A stretch of 64,000 nt of DNA, from the NCBI GenBank assembly GCA_026413225.1, contig CM048557.1:2356001-2420000 (forward strand), written 5' to 3'. Below are positions 38,601 through 49,726 of the stretch, piece after piece (the first letter of the stretch is position 1; every line of letters starts with the position of its first letter). The position numbers were made by a program, and so were the translations under genes. This DNA comes from Otis tarda. Its lineage: Eukaryota > Chordata > Aves > Otidiformes > Otididae. A model generated the notes under the pieces. It was not told the origin of the DNA and searched no databases. It worked only from the letters and a program-made list of their open reading frames with translations.

Positions 38601-41600
38601 TACTGTAATAAAACTGTATCTAAAGATGTATTTTGCTAAGTATAAGTTAGATCTTAACATTTGAGAATTATTTGGGTGTTTAGGAGAGCATGAGAATTAA
38701 TTCCAGAAACAAGATATAATCAGTTTACCTTTCTTGGCACTGTATCTTGCTAAACATAAAAAAAAAAAAACCTCATTTCATTTACTATATAATTATCCTT
38801 ATGTTTTCTTGAATGGAAGCATAGCAAAGATCACATTTCTGGCACATTTGGGAGCAAAACAGTTAAATTGCTAACAAATAATGTTTTGTAGTTTGTATGA
38901 GAGCCAAGAAGATTAATGAAATGTTCATGAGAGAATCTGGCAAGTGGCCACATTCCTATGGGAACATTGCTGCAGTGAGGTTTAACGGAGCATGAGGGAC
39001 ATTAAGAAACAAATGTGTGGGAGTTTTAGGGTGAACTGTAAATGATCAAGAATCTAGTAGAACTAGATATCATGTATTTTGCCTTTGAGGCTTTCCAGTG
39101 GAACTCTAACATTTCTCATCCTTATCTAAAGTCTGTGAGGAAGATGAGCAAAGTGCATCCTCCCCGGGTTTTTTAAGAGCAGCTGTCAAACACTTGAGCT
39201 CTACTCACTTCTTTGAATGTTACAGCAGATGTAAACTCATTAAACAAATGGCTACAAGAAATAAATCTTTTAGCCTGACCAGAGTTTTTGTGTGGAAGCT
39301 CCTTAATTTAATGCTTAATCTGCCAGCTTGCCTGAATCTTGCGTATGCTTTTAATTACAAAAAGCTGTGTTATTTCACTCTTTTAGACAAGCCAAGGAGA
39401 AGCTGCGTTACTGTAGCATTATTTCTATTTCTGCTGTACCACCACCTCCCCTTTCACAGCAGTTGTCTCTGAAATACATCCTTATCGACCATGCAAATCC
39501 ACTAACATGCTGTATTTCAATTAAGTTAGTGAATGTTATATTTAATCAAAGATAAGGAAACAAGCTAAGTTTCCTCTGTTTCAGAAGAAAAACTATTTAT
39601 CAGTAAGATTGCTAACAGCAATCAAACATGTCTTTTTACCATATCAAAAGATAAATTAAACAGGAAGATATCGATTTCCCTGAGACCCGGATAGGCGTAG
39701 AGAGATGTATGGACTTTGCAGTATGCCTTCTAGAGGTTTTCCAAATTAGCGAAAATAGTCATCAATGATCATCATGGATAGCCACTAAAGTGAAGGAAAC
39801 CTGTGTTCTTACTTACCTTTCCACTAGATGGCAATGGTACATGGTAGTTACGTGCACTTTAGTAGAGGAAATATTTAAAAACGAAAATTTTATTAAAGGT
39901 TTGAATATCTCTATAAAAGAGGACAGTCACACTATTAACATATGCTGAAACTCCGCTCTCTCAGCAGTCCCTGTCTCAAGTAGTAAAACTAATTTTGTTT
40001 CTTTGTCTAGCAAATGCAATACCCAGATTTAGAAGTAACACAGATATGGATAATAAGGCTATTCAAAAGCAAATGCAGTGTTGTGGTGATGGGGCTGTCT
40101 AACACACTGACGTGTGTACTAAGTTTCTACTTTTATGCTGGATGAAGCACTTTCCTGGTATCAAAACCAAGAGACAAACCAATTCTTGGATTCATTTCAT
40201 TGACTTCTGTTGAGTTATATTAGGGATGGATTTGGTTCAGAGCTTTTGCATTAGAAAATTCAGAATGCATACTACTATTTGAGGAAGGGAGAGGACTACT
40301 GTTTCTGTGGTGATCAGAACAGCATCCAAAATGGGACTTCTCTGTAAAAGCTGCACCAAAGCCGTCTGAGGGCATTCCGTCCTAGAGCGGGTGATGTTGG
40401 ATGAGAGGAAGAGAGGAGGAAGGGAGGCAGCAAAAAATACTTTGTTAAACGTACCCAAAGATCTGAAGAAATGCAATAGATGTTCAGACAGATGAGATAT
40501 CTGAATTAGGCTACTGGTGAGTTTGCATCTGTGGAGAACATTTGAGCCCTGTGTGTAATTCAGAATACACCATGGTAGAACTGCTTTTTTTTTTTTTGTA
40601 AAGCATGACAGTCTGCTGGGATGCAGATTAACTGTTTTTCTATTAAATAGCCCAGAGTGGTCTACCTGACCCTACAGGACCTGCTTCTCAGTGGCTAGAT
40701 AAATAATGTGTGGGTATTAAAGTGTCTTAATTTAAAGAAAATCTTTAATGTGATCACAAATGCACAACAACTTAGAACACTTGTCTTATGCTAATCACAT
40801 GCTTCAGATTGGAAGGTTTTTTTGATAGATGCCATCTACAAAACTGACACAAATTCATTCCATGACAAAACAAGACCAAATTCAAAATACAAAAGTCTAA
40901 CTGCCTCCTAGCCAAAATGTTAAGCCAGCAAGACTAATAACCAAACCTGCATTACTAAATAGATTTCTGTGTTTAATTGCTGTTGTAACTTTATTTTGTA
41001 CCATCAGTTCATCATGTTGTTATTCTTACTTAGATCACATGTTTTCACTTGTGCTCCCATAGCAGTTAACTCGGAGCCATTGACATAATCTGTGGTGAGT
41101 GTGCAACCAAACAGAGCAAAACATGGCATGTTTCCGCCGATGCTGGCACTTCCAGGGACAGTCCTGTGACATGGTGTTTCTAATATTGTCCCTGATGGAT
41201 GTTCTTTTGTTCTGTGCAGGTATGTTAGCAAACTGTTTACATAGCAGCCTCTTCAAACTAGCTCTGATATTTTTGGGAAAGGTAAACGCTGCATTGGAAT
41301 CTTTTACACCTGGAACTAGCACAGATGGTGGAGTTACTTTGTTCAGAATAACTTTGTTGGTCTAGGCAAACTACAGATGGGTAGCTACTGTGCCCACTAA
41401 AAGCAGAAGAGTCACCTCATGATTGACTGTTGGCTTTGTGTGTTGTCCTTACTTCCTTGCCTTATGCCCTACATGGAGAAGACAACAGGTCTGATTCTCT
41501 CTGAATCACTGTTACTGACTCCCACTCCAGATTGATGGACTCTTGATCTCTTCAGGCTTGTCATGAGATGGCGAGGGAGAGAGGCCCTCGGTGTCATATG

Positions 41601-43755
41601 TTTCCCGAACATATGCTGCCAGGGTGTGAGGAATGAAACAGCTGTAAGCTCTAAACCATTAGCTCTAAAAAGAATCTGTAACTGAGTCCCTTCTCCCTGG
41701 GCTCTATTCTCTTCACTTGGGATCAAGATAACTGACTATTCATTGCAGTCTTCATGGACACCTGTGGAAATATGGCTAAGACATGGGCTTTGAAGGCCTG
41801 CCCAGAAATATCCCTAAAGCCACCTCTCTCATAGGCTCAATCTTTCTTTACCCACGCTATTCCAAAATACTGGTGAAGCAAGATGAAGGTGAAGTGACTC
41901 TTTCATTAGGTGTGTGGGATATGTAAAGCATCTATGCCCAGCACTCCACCCTGTGCTCACTCTGCAGATGCTGTCACTGCTGCGCGCTGTTGAAGAATGG
42001 GAGTAACTCCTGGCCCCTTCTTCTCTGTGGTTTCCACTCTCACCTTCCCTGAGCCAGCACTTATACTCAGGAACACAATTGCTCTGAAGCTGTCACAGAC
42101 TTTTTTTGCCTGGTGTGGTTGTTTTAGACCTGAAGAAAGAAATCTGGACATAGAGTGCCTCTCTCAAAGTGTCAAGGAGGCTTGCATAGTCCCAGAGGTC
42201 CTATTGTGCTTTTCAGAAGCCTCATGGTTACAGCTGTGTTAAATCAATCCCTATAGCTGATGAAAAGTCATGTTCACAGTTGGTGGACATAGCAATACAT
42301 CACATTCTGCTACATTTTTGAAAAAAAAAGTGATTTTTTTACAGCCTAGCTCTAGTTGAGGGGTCTTTGCAAAAGTCCTGAAATATTGTCCAGCAGAATC
42401 AATATTATTAATATTGCCAAGCTCAGAGAGCAGTTTTAAGGACATAACTTCTTCAGGAAAGAGAACAAATAATAAAAATAAACAAATAATAAAATCATAT
42501 GATCAGGTCCCATTTTGTCACAGAGAAATAGATTTCATTACCTGCTGGAACAGGCCCAACTGCTCTTGTCTAAGTGGAAGCTCTGGCTGTGTTTTAAGAA
42601 TGATGTTGTTGGATTCTTTTTGTTCTTGGGGTTTGTTTTTTTTTTTAATCTATTGACTTGTGACAGCAAGTGAAAGATGCTGACTGGGCATGAGGAAATG
42701 GTAATTCCCACCATGTCACCCTGGCATTACCTAGATTGGTGCATATGGTTCTATACAAAAAAAAAAAAGGTCACTTTTCAGTGTGTTCCTAATGACTGGA
42801 CACTTAGGCTAAGGAAGAAGTCTTCCTTTCTTCAGTAACTGTGGAGTGGAAGATGTGCTCCAAAGTGTGGGGGGTTTTATTCTAGAATACTTTTCTCTCT
42901 CAGCAAAAAAGATGAACACTTCTTGCTGGATCTGTGTTCTCTCAGCTTTGAGCATTGCTCTGACATCCACAGTTGCCCAGAGAGCCAGAGAGAGATGCTC
43001 ACAGCCACAGCTTTCCAAGGAAGTCAGGAGACCTTTTGTGGCCTCATGGCTCAACCAAATGTCTGAGGTGGTTGTTTGCAGTGCAGCCATTCCAGCTGAG
43101 CTCATCCAGTGGGCAGTGGTGCTGAGGGACAAGAAAAAACCCTTTCTCCCTTTGCTGGGAAGTTCATTTCAATTTGGTCTCATGCTCTGTCATAAAGCCT
43201 TATTTTCTGCACCACACCCTAACACTTCTATGTACCAGACAACAAAAACACTCCAGCAAATCAATTGTAGGCAACGCAATGGCCAGGCTATATTCTTGGA
43301 CCCACGTAAATCGCAAATGTAACTCAATATAATGGATTTTAAGGTGTGAGTGAGTCCTTATTTTATATACATGTCAACAACAAGCCTTCTTTTGATTTAG
43401 CGAGGATTGTAGATTCAGATCCTTGGGTTTGATTTTTGTTTTGTCTCAGTCTTACTGGAAATTGTTTCAAGTGTATTACTGGCATAATACATAGTGAAAA
43501 CATAGTGCCACACATAGAAGAAAACAGGGACTATCACTAAAACGTCATAGCTGAACAAACTATGGAAGTAAGCTTTCAATGTTTGCATGATTCAGGCATG
43601 TTCTGGTTTTTTACTAAACGTATCTACAAATTTATTGAGTTTAAGAAAAGAAACGAGACTTACAGACTTTTGGAGGTATATTTAGCTGATTAATTCCCAC
43701 CAAAGACTGGCTATGTCTCTCCATAGCACGGAGAAGGAAGGACATGAAACAGATA
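35660..43755. other. Intergenic, no gene seen
   Basis: 8.1 kb of AT-rich DNA with one old palindromic repeat (40173-40238) and short homopolymer runs. A 158-codon open frame (42846-43322, +) matches nothing I recognise and is probably chance. Confidence 0.7.
40173..40238. repeat. Second copy of the palindromic MITE-like repeat
   Basis: The stretch from CATTGACTTCTG to GGATTTGGTTC matches the reverse complement of 2319-2384 at about 32 of 40 bases. Its left end (ACAAACCAATTC) is a decayed version of the same terminal repeat. Confidence 0.45.
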
Positions 43756-45902
43756 TCATACAATCATAGAATGGTTAGAGTTGGAAGGGACCTTCAAAGG
43801 TCATCTAGTCCAAACCCCCTGCAAGAAGCAGGGACATCCCCAACTAGATCAGGTTGCTCAGAGCCTCATCCAACTGGCCTTGAATGTTTCCAGGGATGGG
43901 GCATCCACCACCTCTCTGGGCAACCTGTTCCAGTGTTATACAACTCACATTGTAAAAAACTTTTTCCTAATATCCAATCTAAATCTACCTCCCTCTATTT
44001 TAAAACCATTACCCCTAGTCCTGTCACAACAGGCCCTACTGAACAGCCTCTTCCCATCTTTCTTGTAGGCCCCCTTGAGGTACTGGAAGACCGCCTCTTC
44101 TGGAAGACTGGAAGACTGGAAGCCTCCTCTTCTCCAGGCTGAACAGTCCCAACTATCTCAGCCTATCTTCATAGAAGAGGTGCTCCAGCCCTCTTATCAT
44201 CTTTGTGGCCCTCCTCTGGACCATCTTCAACAGGTCCGCATCCTTTTTATGTTGGTGGCTCCAGAGCCAGATGCAGTACTCCAGGTGGGGTCTCACCAGG
44301 GCAGAGTAGAGGGAGAGAATCACCTCCCTCGACCTACTGGCCACGCTTCTCTTGATGCAGCCAGGATGCGGTTGGCCTTCTGGGCCGCAAGGGTGCATTG
44401 CCTGCTCATGTTGAGCTTCTCCAACATTGCTTGAGCAATTTGGTGGTCCACCAGCACTCCCAAGTCCTTCTCCTCAGGGCTGATCTCAATCCATTCTCCG
44501 TCCACCTTGTATTTGTGCCTGGGATTGCCACGACCCAGGTGCAGGACCTTGCACTTGACCTGGTTGAACTTCATGAGGTTGGCACAGGCCCAACTCTCCA
44601 GCCTGTCAAGGTCTCTCTGGATGGCATCCCTCCCTTCCAGTGTGTTGACAGCACCACACAGTTTGGTGTCGTCGGCAAACTTGCTGAGGGTGCACTCTAT
44701 CCCACTGTCCATGTCGCCAACAAAGATGTTGAACAGGGCCAGGCCCAACACAGACCCCTGAGGGACGCCACTGGTGACCGGTCTCCACTTGGACATCGAG
44801 CTGTTGACCACCACTCTCTTAGTTCGGCCATCCAGCCAACTTCTTATCCACCGAATGGTCCGTCCATCAAACCCATGCCTCTCTAGTTTACAGAGAAGGA
44901 TGTTGTGCGGGACAGTATCAAAAGCTTTGCACAAGTCCAGGTAGATGATATCCGTTGCCCGTCCCTTGTCCACCAATGCTGTCACCCCGTCATAGGAGGC
45001 CACCAAATTGGTCAGGCAGGATCTGCCCTTGGTGAAGCCATGTTGGCTGTCACCAACCACCTCCTTGCTCTCCATGTGCTTTAGCATGGTTCCCAGGAGA
45101 ATCTGCTCCATGACCTTGCCAGGCACAGAGGTGAAGCTGACCAGCCTGTAGTTGCCTGGGTCCTCCTTGTTCCCGTTTTTAAAAATGGGGGCTATGTTCC
45201 CTCTCTTCCAGTCATCAGGGACCTCACCAGACCACCACTACTTCTCAAATTCAATGGCCAGTGGGTGGCTTGGCAACTTCATCTGCCAGTTCCCTCAGGA
45301 CCTGCGGATGGATCTCATCAGGTCCCATGGACTTGTGCACCTTCAAGTTCCTCAAGTTCCTCAGTTCCTCAACCTGCTCTTAGAGTACAGTGGGTGGTTC
45401 TTCATCCTCGCAGTCCCTGCTTGTGCCTTCCACAGCTTGAGTGGCGGGACAAGAGCCCTTATCGGTGAAGACCGAGGCAAAAAAGTCATTGAGCACCTCA
45501 GCCTTCTCCATGTCCCGGGTAACCAGGACACCGGTTTCCTTCCGGAGGGGGCCTACATTCTCCTTGGACTTTCTTTTGTCCCCTACGTACCTATAGAAAC
45601 TTTTCTTGTTGCTTTTTATATCCCTGGCCAGATTCAATTCCGTCAGGGCTTTAGCCTTCCTCACCTGATCCCTGGCCACTCGCACGGCCTCTTTGTAGTC
45701 CTCCCAGGCTACCTGACTCCGTTTCCACTCTCTATAGGCTTCCTTCTTCACTTTCAGTTGGTCCAGGAGCCCCTTGCTCATCCACGCGGGCCTCCTGGCC
45801 TTTTTGCCCGACTTGTTCTTCATCGGGATCATCATTGCATCCAGTCTTTTCCAGTTCAATTTCCTGCCACTTTGCTTCCAGAAGTTGGGGCACAGGTATA
45901 TT
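43756..45902 (-). repeat. Long CR1 LINE copy with reverse-transcriptase domain
   Basis: About 2.15 kb on the - strand, truncated at its 5' end but retaining most of the ORF2 polymerase region. An open frame at 45859-45380 covers the region before RT ([20 protein letters not shown]). Another at 45126-44320 (268 codons) carries the RT motifs: [16 protein letters not shown] (motif A), GVPQGSVLG (B) and FADDTKL (C, the YxDD-type box). A third frame (44398-44153) gives the C-terminal part ([35 protein letters not shown]). Stops and frame changes at about 45380, 45180-45250, 44350 and 44153 make it non-functional. Small tandem duplications occur near 44100-44120 (GGAAGACT units) and 45345-45378 (AGTTCCTCA units). 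It ends at the ATTCTATGATT tail near 43756. Confidence 0.96.
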
Positions 45903-46029
45903 CATAGAATCATAGAATGGTTAGGGTTGGAAGGGACCTTCAAAGGTCATCTAGTCCAACCCCCTGCAAGGAGCAGGGACATCTTTGACTAGATCAGGTT
46001 CCTCAGAGCCTCATCCAACCTGGCCTTCA
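45903..46029 (-). repeat. CR1 LINE 3' end fragment abutting the long CR1
   Basis: A second CR1 tail in the same orientation begins with CATAGAATCATAGAATGG at 45903, directly at the 5' edge of the long copy. It is truncated after about 127 bases. The two are separate insertions joined head to tail. Confidence 0.92.
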
Positions 46030-48797
46030 CTACCCTCATTCCCTACCCTTGACTAGTGCATAAGCAGAGCATTCACTCAATTTTCCCTAAAAAGTAGTTG
46101 GAGGAATGACTCCAGAGCAGGGTTACACCTAATTAGTCCCCCTTTGTAGCAGCCCTTAGGAACTGTAGTGATGAAGTCGCTAGAGTATGCCTGTGAGAGG
46201 GAATAACAGGTTTGCCGCTGGCATGCATGAGACCTGAGTCACTGTGTGAAGACTGCAGCCGCAGCGCCTTACTCCATGAGACTCCAGGGCTGGTGTCGCA
46301 GAACCACCTGCCAACTGCACTCGGGCACCAAGCAATAGCGCGCACCGGTTATTAATCCCTGCTGTGAAAAAGAGGTGAGTGATACTTCTACAGCTAAGGT
46401 TTCCCAAAGTCATTTTTACTAATTAGTCAAGAAAATGAATAAGTATGTTCTTTCCCTCAGAAGGCTCTAATCCCACTTGACTGAGAAGTATTAAGCAATC
46501 TTATCAAAGAGAATGTATTTTTGAAGCAGTCCTTGGGGCAAAATTAGAGCTTCAAGAATAGGAAATAATGAGAGACGTAGAGGGGAGAGGCTTTTTTATT
46601 TTTGGAACAAATATTAAAGAAGAGCCTTTGCTCCTCAGTCAAGTTCCCATGCTTTTTCATTATGTTCTTTGGCTGAAGTGGTCTTCAGATAACAAATTTG
46701 TCAAGCTGTTCTGTCTCACTAAGTTAGAATTAGGTTATGTCTGTGCAGAAGAAAGTTTTGGAATAGCTGTAAAAACAATTACAATGCTGCTTGATTCACT
46801 GATGATGTTAATTGTAAATCCATATTAATCTAGGGCTGGGCAGGAGTTGCCAGAAGGATTCATTTTCTATGTACCATGACAGATGCTTGTCTCCCTTTCC
46901 TTTTTTTCTGGTGCCTTAGTCCCTAGATATCTCCAGTATTTTCTGAAAGCATAAACAGTAGCCTTAAGCAAAGTTGCAGTTGATAGGAAGGTTGCACTGG
47001 CCTATATAAATCTGCTTACATGACTTCAGCTCTCATAAAAGCAGCTCGTAATATTTTAATCATATTCTGGAAGTCCTTGAATACTAACACATAGGAAATA
47101 TTGTACCAACAGCTAGTTTCTTACTTAGGAAACCTTAAGGTGTTTCTTTTTTTTGATGTGATTCTTAACAAGGGACAGATACAAAATGTAATCTGGGAGA
47201 GAAAGTCAAGAATGGAACAATTTTTGGAACAAGTTTTTTTACTCCATTTAAAATTTAAGATGGAAAGCTGTTATTTCCAGTCAGATGCCATGTCTCTTTC
47301 TGTTTGCAAGGATTTTCAAATTCTGTGTCTGCTGCTGAGCTGTGGAAGGCTATTTCTGTGGGAAGTGTTTTTGTGTTTGGGGCTGTGCATTTCTGAAAGC
47401 TTGTCTGATTTGTATGCTCTGGTGTGCAACTGTTTAAAGCTGCTCAGATGTTTACAGGTGGCCCTAGTGATGAGGAGAGTATGAAAAAATATAACATACT
47501 GGTTGATTTTGCCTCTTATAGATAGATGATTTGGTAATTTCTCACTTGATAATATTGATTTTTAAGCAAGTTTAAAGATACAGAGGCATGATATGAATGC
47601 TGGGAGATGTAACCTTGGTGCAGGTTCCAGGCTACTGGTGTCACTTCCGTGTGGCCACGCTACCAGGAGTTGAGCCAGACGTGAGTTATACAGCTGCCTA
47701 ACTGAACGGAAAGAGCAGGAGTGATGCACCCACAGATTTTCTGCTTATAGGGAGAGCACTGAGATAGAAACAGCTGCTGAGAGGTTCCAGTAGAGTCTAG
47801 AAGCAAATTGAAATGTCCTGTGTCTGTGGCAAAGCCCATATGAAAAATTCAATTAATTGTAGTATATTGTTGAAAAATTAGCAGTTCCACGGCTGCAAGA
47901 CCAATTAAGCTACTGATTAATATGAATAGGGCAGTTCATATTCACAAGCATCATATTAGGCTCTCCATAGACTCAGGAAGATCTTGCAGTTTCAAAATAT
48001 GTTTGAATCACATTTTCTCCACAGTCATAAGAGCTAAAAAGTTGGAGGAGGGGAGTGGTTAATAAATAGCAAAGATAGGTGCAAATTCATGTCATAGCAG
48101 TTGAATAGAGATCACAGATCTTCCAGGCTCTTCTGTAGCTGGCACAAACAAAGGAATCACTAAATTGTTCCTGCGACAGAGACTCCAGAGCCTGTGAAAG
48201 GGTCCTATTAAGTGTGCTTTTAGCCAGAATGTTTATGACTGTAATTGCTGATGCAAGTTATTTGGCACAGCATTCATTCATAACTTGGTGGTTTCTCCGT
48301 TAATAAGTTACCCCTTAATTAGTTCCTGTGAAGGTACTTTACGAAACTGTGAAGTCATATTCTTGTAACTTCTCCAGTATGATATCTGCCCCATGCTAGC
48401 CACAAAGGATTGGAATTCATGAGTCTCCTGAGCTACAGTTGGAAGATGACTGGAGATGGGAGAGGAAGATGTCAACGGCTCTGTGTGCTTCTCAGTCTAA
48501 AATTAAGGGCTGAATCAGGAGCAGCATCAACTAGGGCGCCTAGTCCCCTTCAGCATCCAGTTGGTTGGTGGGGGAGTGGAATGCATCCCTGCAGTGGAAA
48601 ATAGCATGAGGACCATTAATTATGGTGACACTGTGTCCTCTGTGGTTCCCCATGCTCAGATAAGATCCTCATCCTCATCCAAGGATCTGACCATGATCTT
48701 TCATTTTGGTAGCTTATGTTTCCCTCTAGTTCTTATTGAGGAAATCAAATGCATTTTCTATAGCTAATCCAAGGATAAACTGGCATTCTGTTTTTGC
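46030..48797. other. Intergenic, with a CpG-richer patch
   Basis: No host gene is supported. A patch at about 46160-46350 is CpG-rich relative to its surroundings. The rest is AT-rich without recognisable repeats. A 127-codon open frame at 47101-47484 is hydrophobic and unlike any protein I know. Confidence 0.7.
46160..46380 (+). promoter_or_regulatory. CpG-richer patch with a splice-donor-like end
   Basis: About nine CpGs fall within 200 bases in an otherwise CpG-poor region, ending in AGAG/GTGAGT at 46371-46380, a strong donor consensus. This could be a first exon of a noncoding RNA, an alternative upstream exon of a downstream gene, or just a decayed repeat. Confidence 0.25.
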
Positions 48798-49726
48798 ATG
48801 ACTGTCCTGGTATTGTGTAGCAGGGCGGGGGGGAGGGGCGCAGGGCACAGCTACAGTGGCAGAAGTTTCCCCTTTGTCTGGTGGACCCAACTGGGTCTAG
48901 GGTGGACCTGCCGCTGGCAAGGGCCGAGCCAATTGGTGACGAAATGTTCAGTGATAATGCCCACCTTGGCCTGGCCCAGCTGAGAGAAGAGAGGAGATGT
49001 GAAGAGAACAGGCAGGTGTCTGCCTGTGAAGAATTTCTTGTGAGAGGAATGGCTGCAGATGCCAAGGTCAATGAAGAAGGATTGGGAGGAGTAAAGTTGC
49101 TCCCAATAGAGATTCCACGGCAGCCCACCCATGGTGAGGCAGGCTGTCCTCCTGCAGCCCATGGAGGCCCACAGAGGAGCAGAGATCCACCTGCAGCCCG
49201 TGGAGGACCCCACACCAGGGCAGGTGGTTCCTGAGGGACTGCACCCTGTGGAAAAACGACCCACGCTGAGACAGTTCACAAAGTATTGTAGCCCATGGGA
49301 GGGACCCCATGCTGGAACAGGGGAGGAATGTGAGGAGTTCTTCCTCTGAAGATGAAGGAACAGCGTAAAGTGAAAAGTGATGAAGTAACCATAATCCCCA
49401 TTCTTTCTTGCCCCCTGTGTCGCTCAGCAGGAAGAAGGAGATAGACATAATTTGAAATGAAGTTAAGCCCGGGAAGAGGGAGAGGTAGGAGGAAGTTGGT
49501 TTTGTTCTCTCTCCTGCTTTCATTTTATTAATAATAAATTGAAATAATTTTCCCCAAGTTGAGTCTGTTTTGCCTGTAATGGTAACTTGAATGGTCTCTC
49601 CCTGTCCTTATCTCAAACTTTGAGTTTTTTCTTATATTATGTCTCCCTTATTCCCTCAGAGGTTGGGGAAAGTGAGTGAGAGACCACATAGCTTGACCCC
49701 GAGCGGGGCTAAACGATGAGAATGAC
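48798..49726 (+). mobile_element. Solo LTR of an ERVL-like endogenous retrovirus
   Basis: The LTR spans about 48803-49721 (919 bases), starting TGTCCTGG. The 5-base duplication ATGAC flanks it at 48798-48802 and 49722-49726. Sense is +: an AATAAA near 49531 is followed by the CCCCAAGTTGAGTCTGTTTT block typical of this bird LTR family. The middle has degenerate tandem units built on GCAGCCC(A/G)TGGAGG. There is no internal coding region; this is a fossil left by LTR-LTR recombination. It shares roughly 70-75% identity with the copy at 52940-54079 in the parts I compared by eye, so it is moderately old. Confidence 0.88.

Noticed and set aside
42846-43322. 158-codon open frame on + strand
   Set aside because: No recognised domain, no flanking CpG island or clear splice sites, and an overlapping long frame on the other strand. 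It most likely arose by chance.
44398-45907. Long + strand frames of 162 and 251 codons
   Set aside because: They are the antisense of the CR1 polymerase region on the - strand.
47101-47484. 127-codon open frame on + strand
   Set aside because: Hydrophobic, Leu/Cys-rich, no recognisable motif and no splice context.
48745-49523. Overlapping open frames of 117-156 codons
   Set aside because: They lie in the GC-rich tandem part of a solo LTR and are by-products of its composition.
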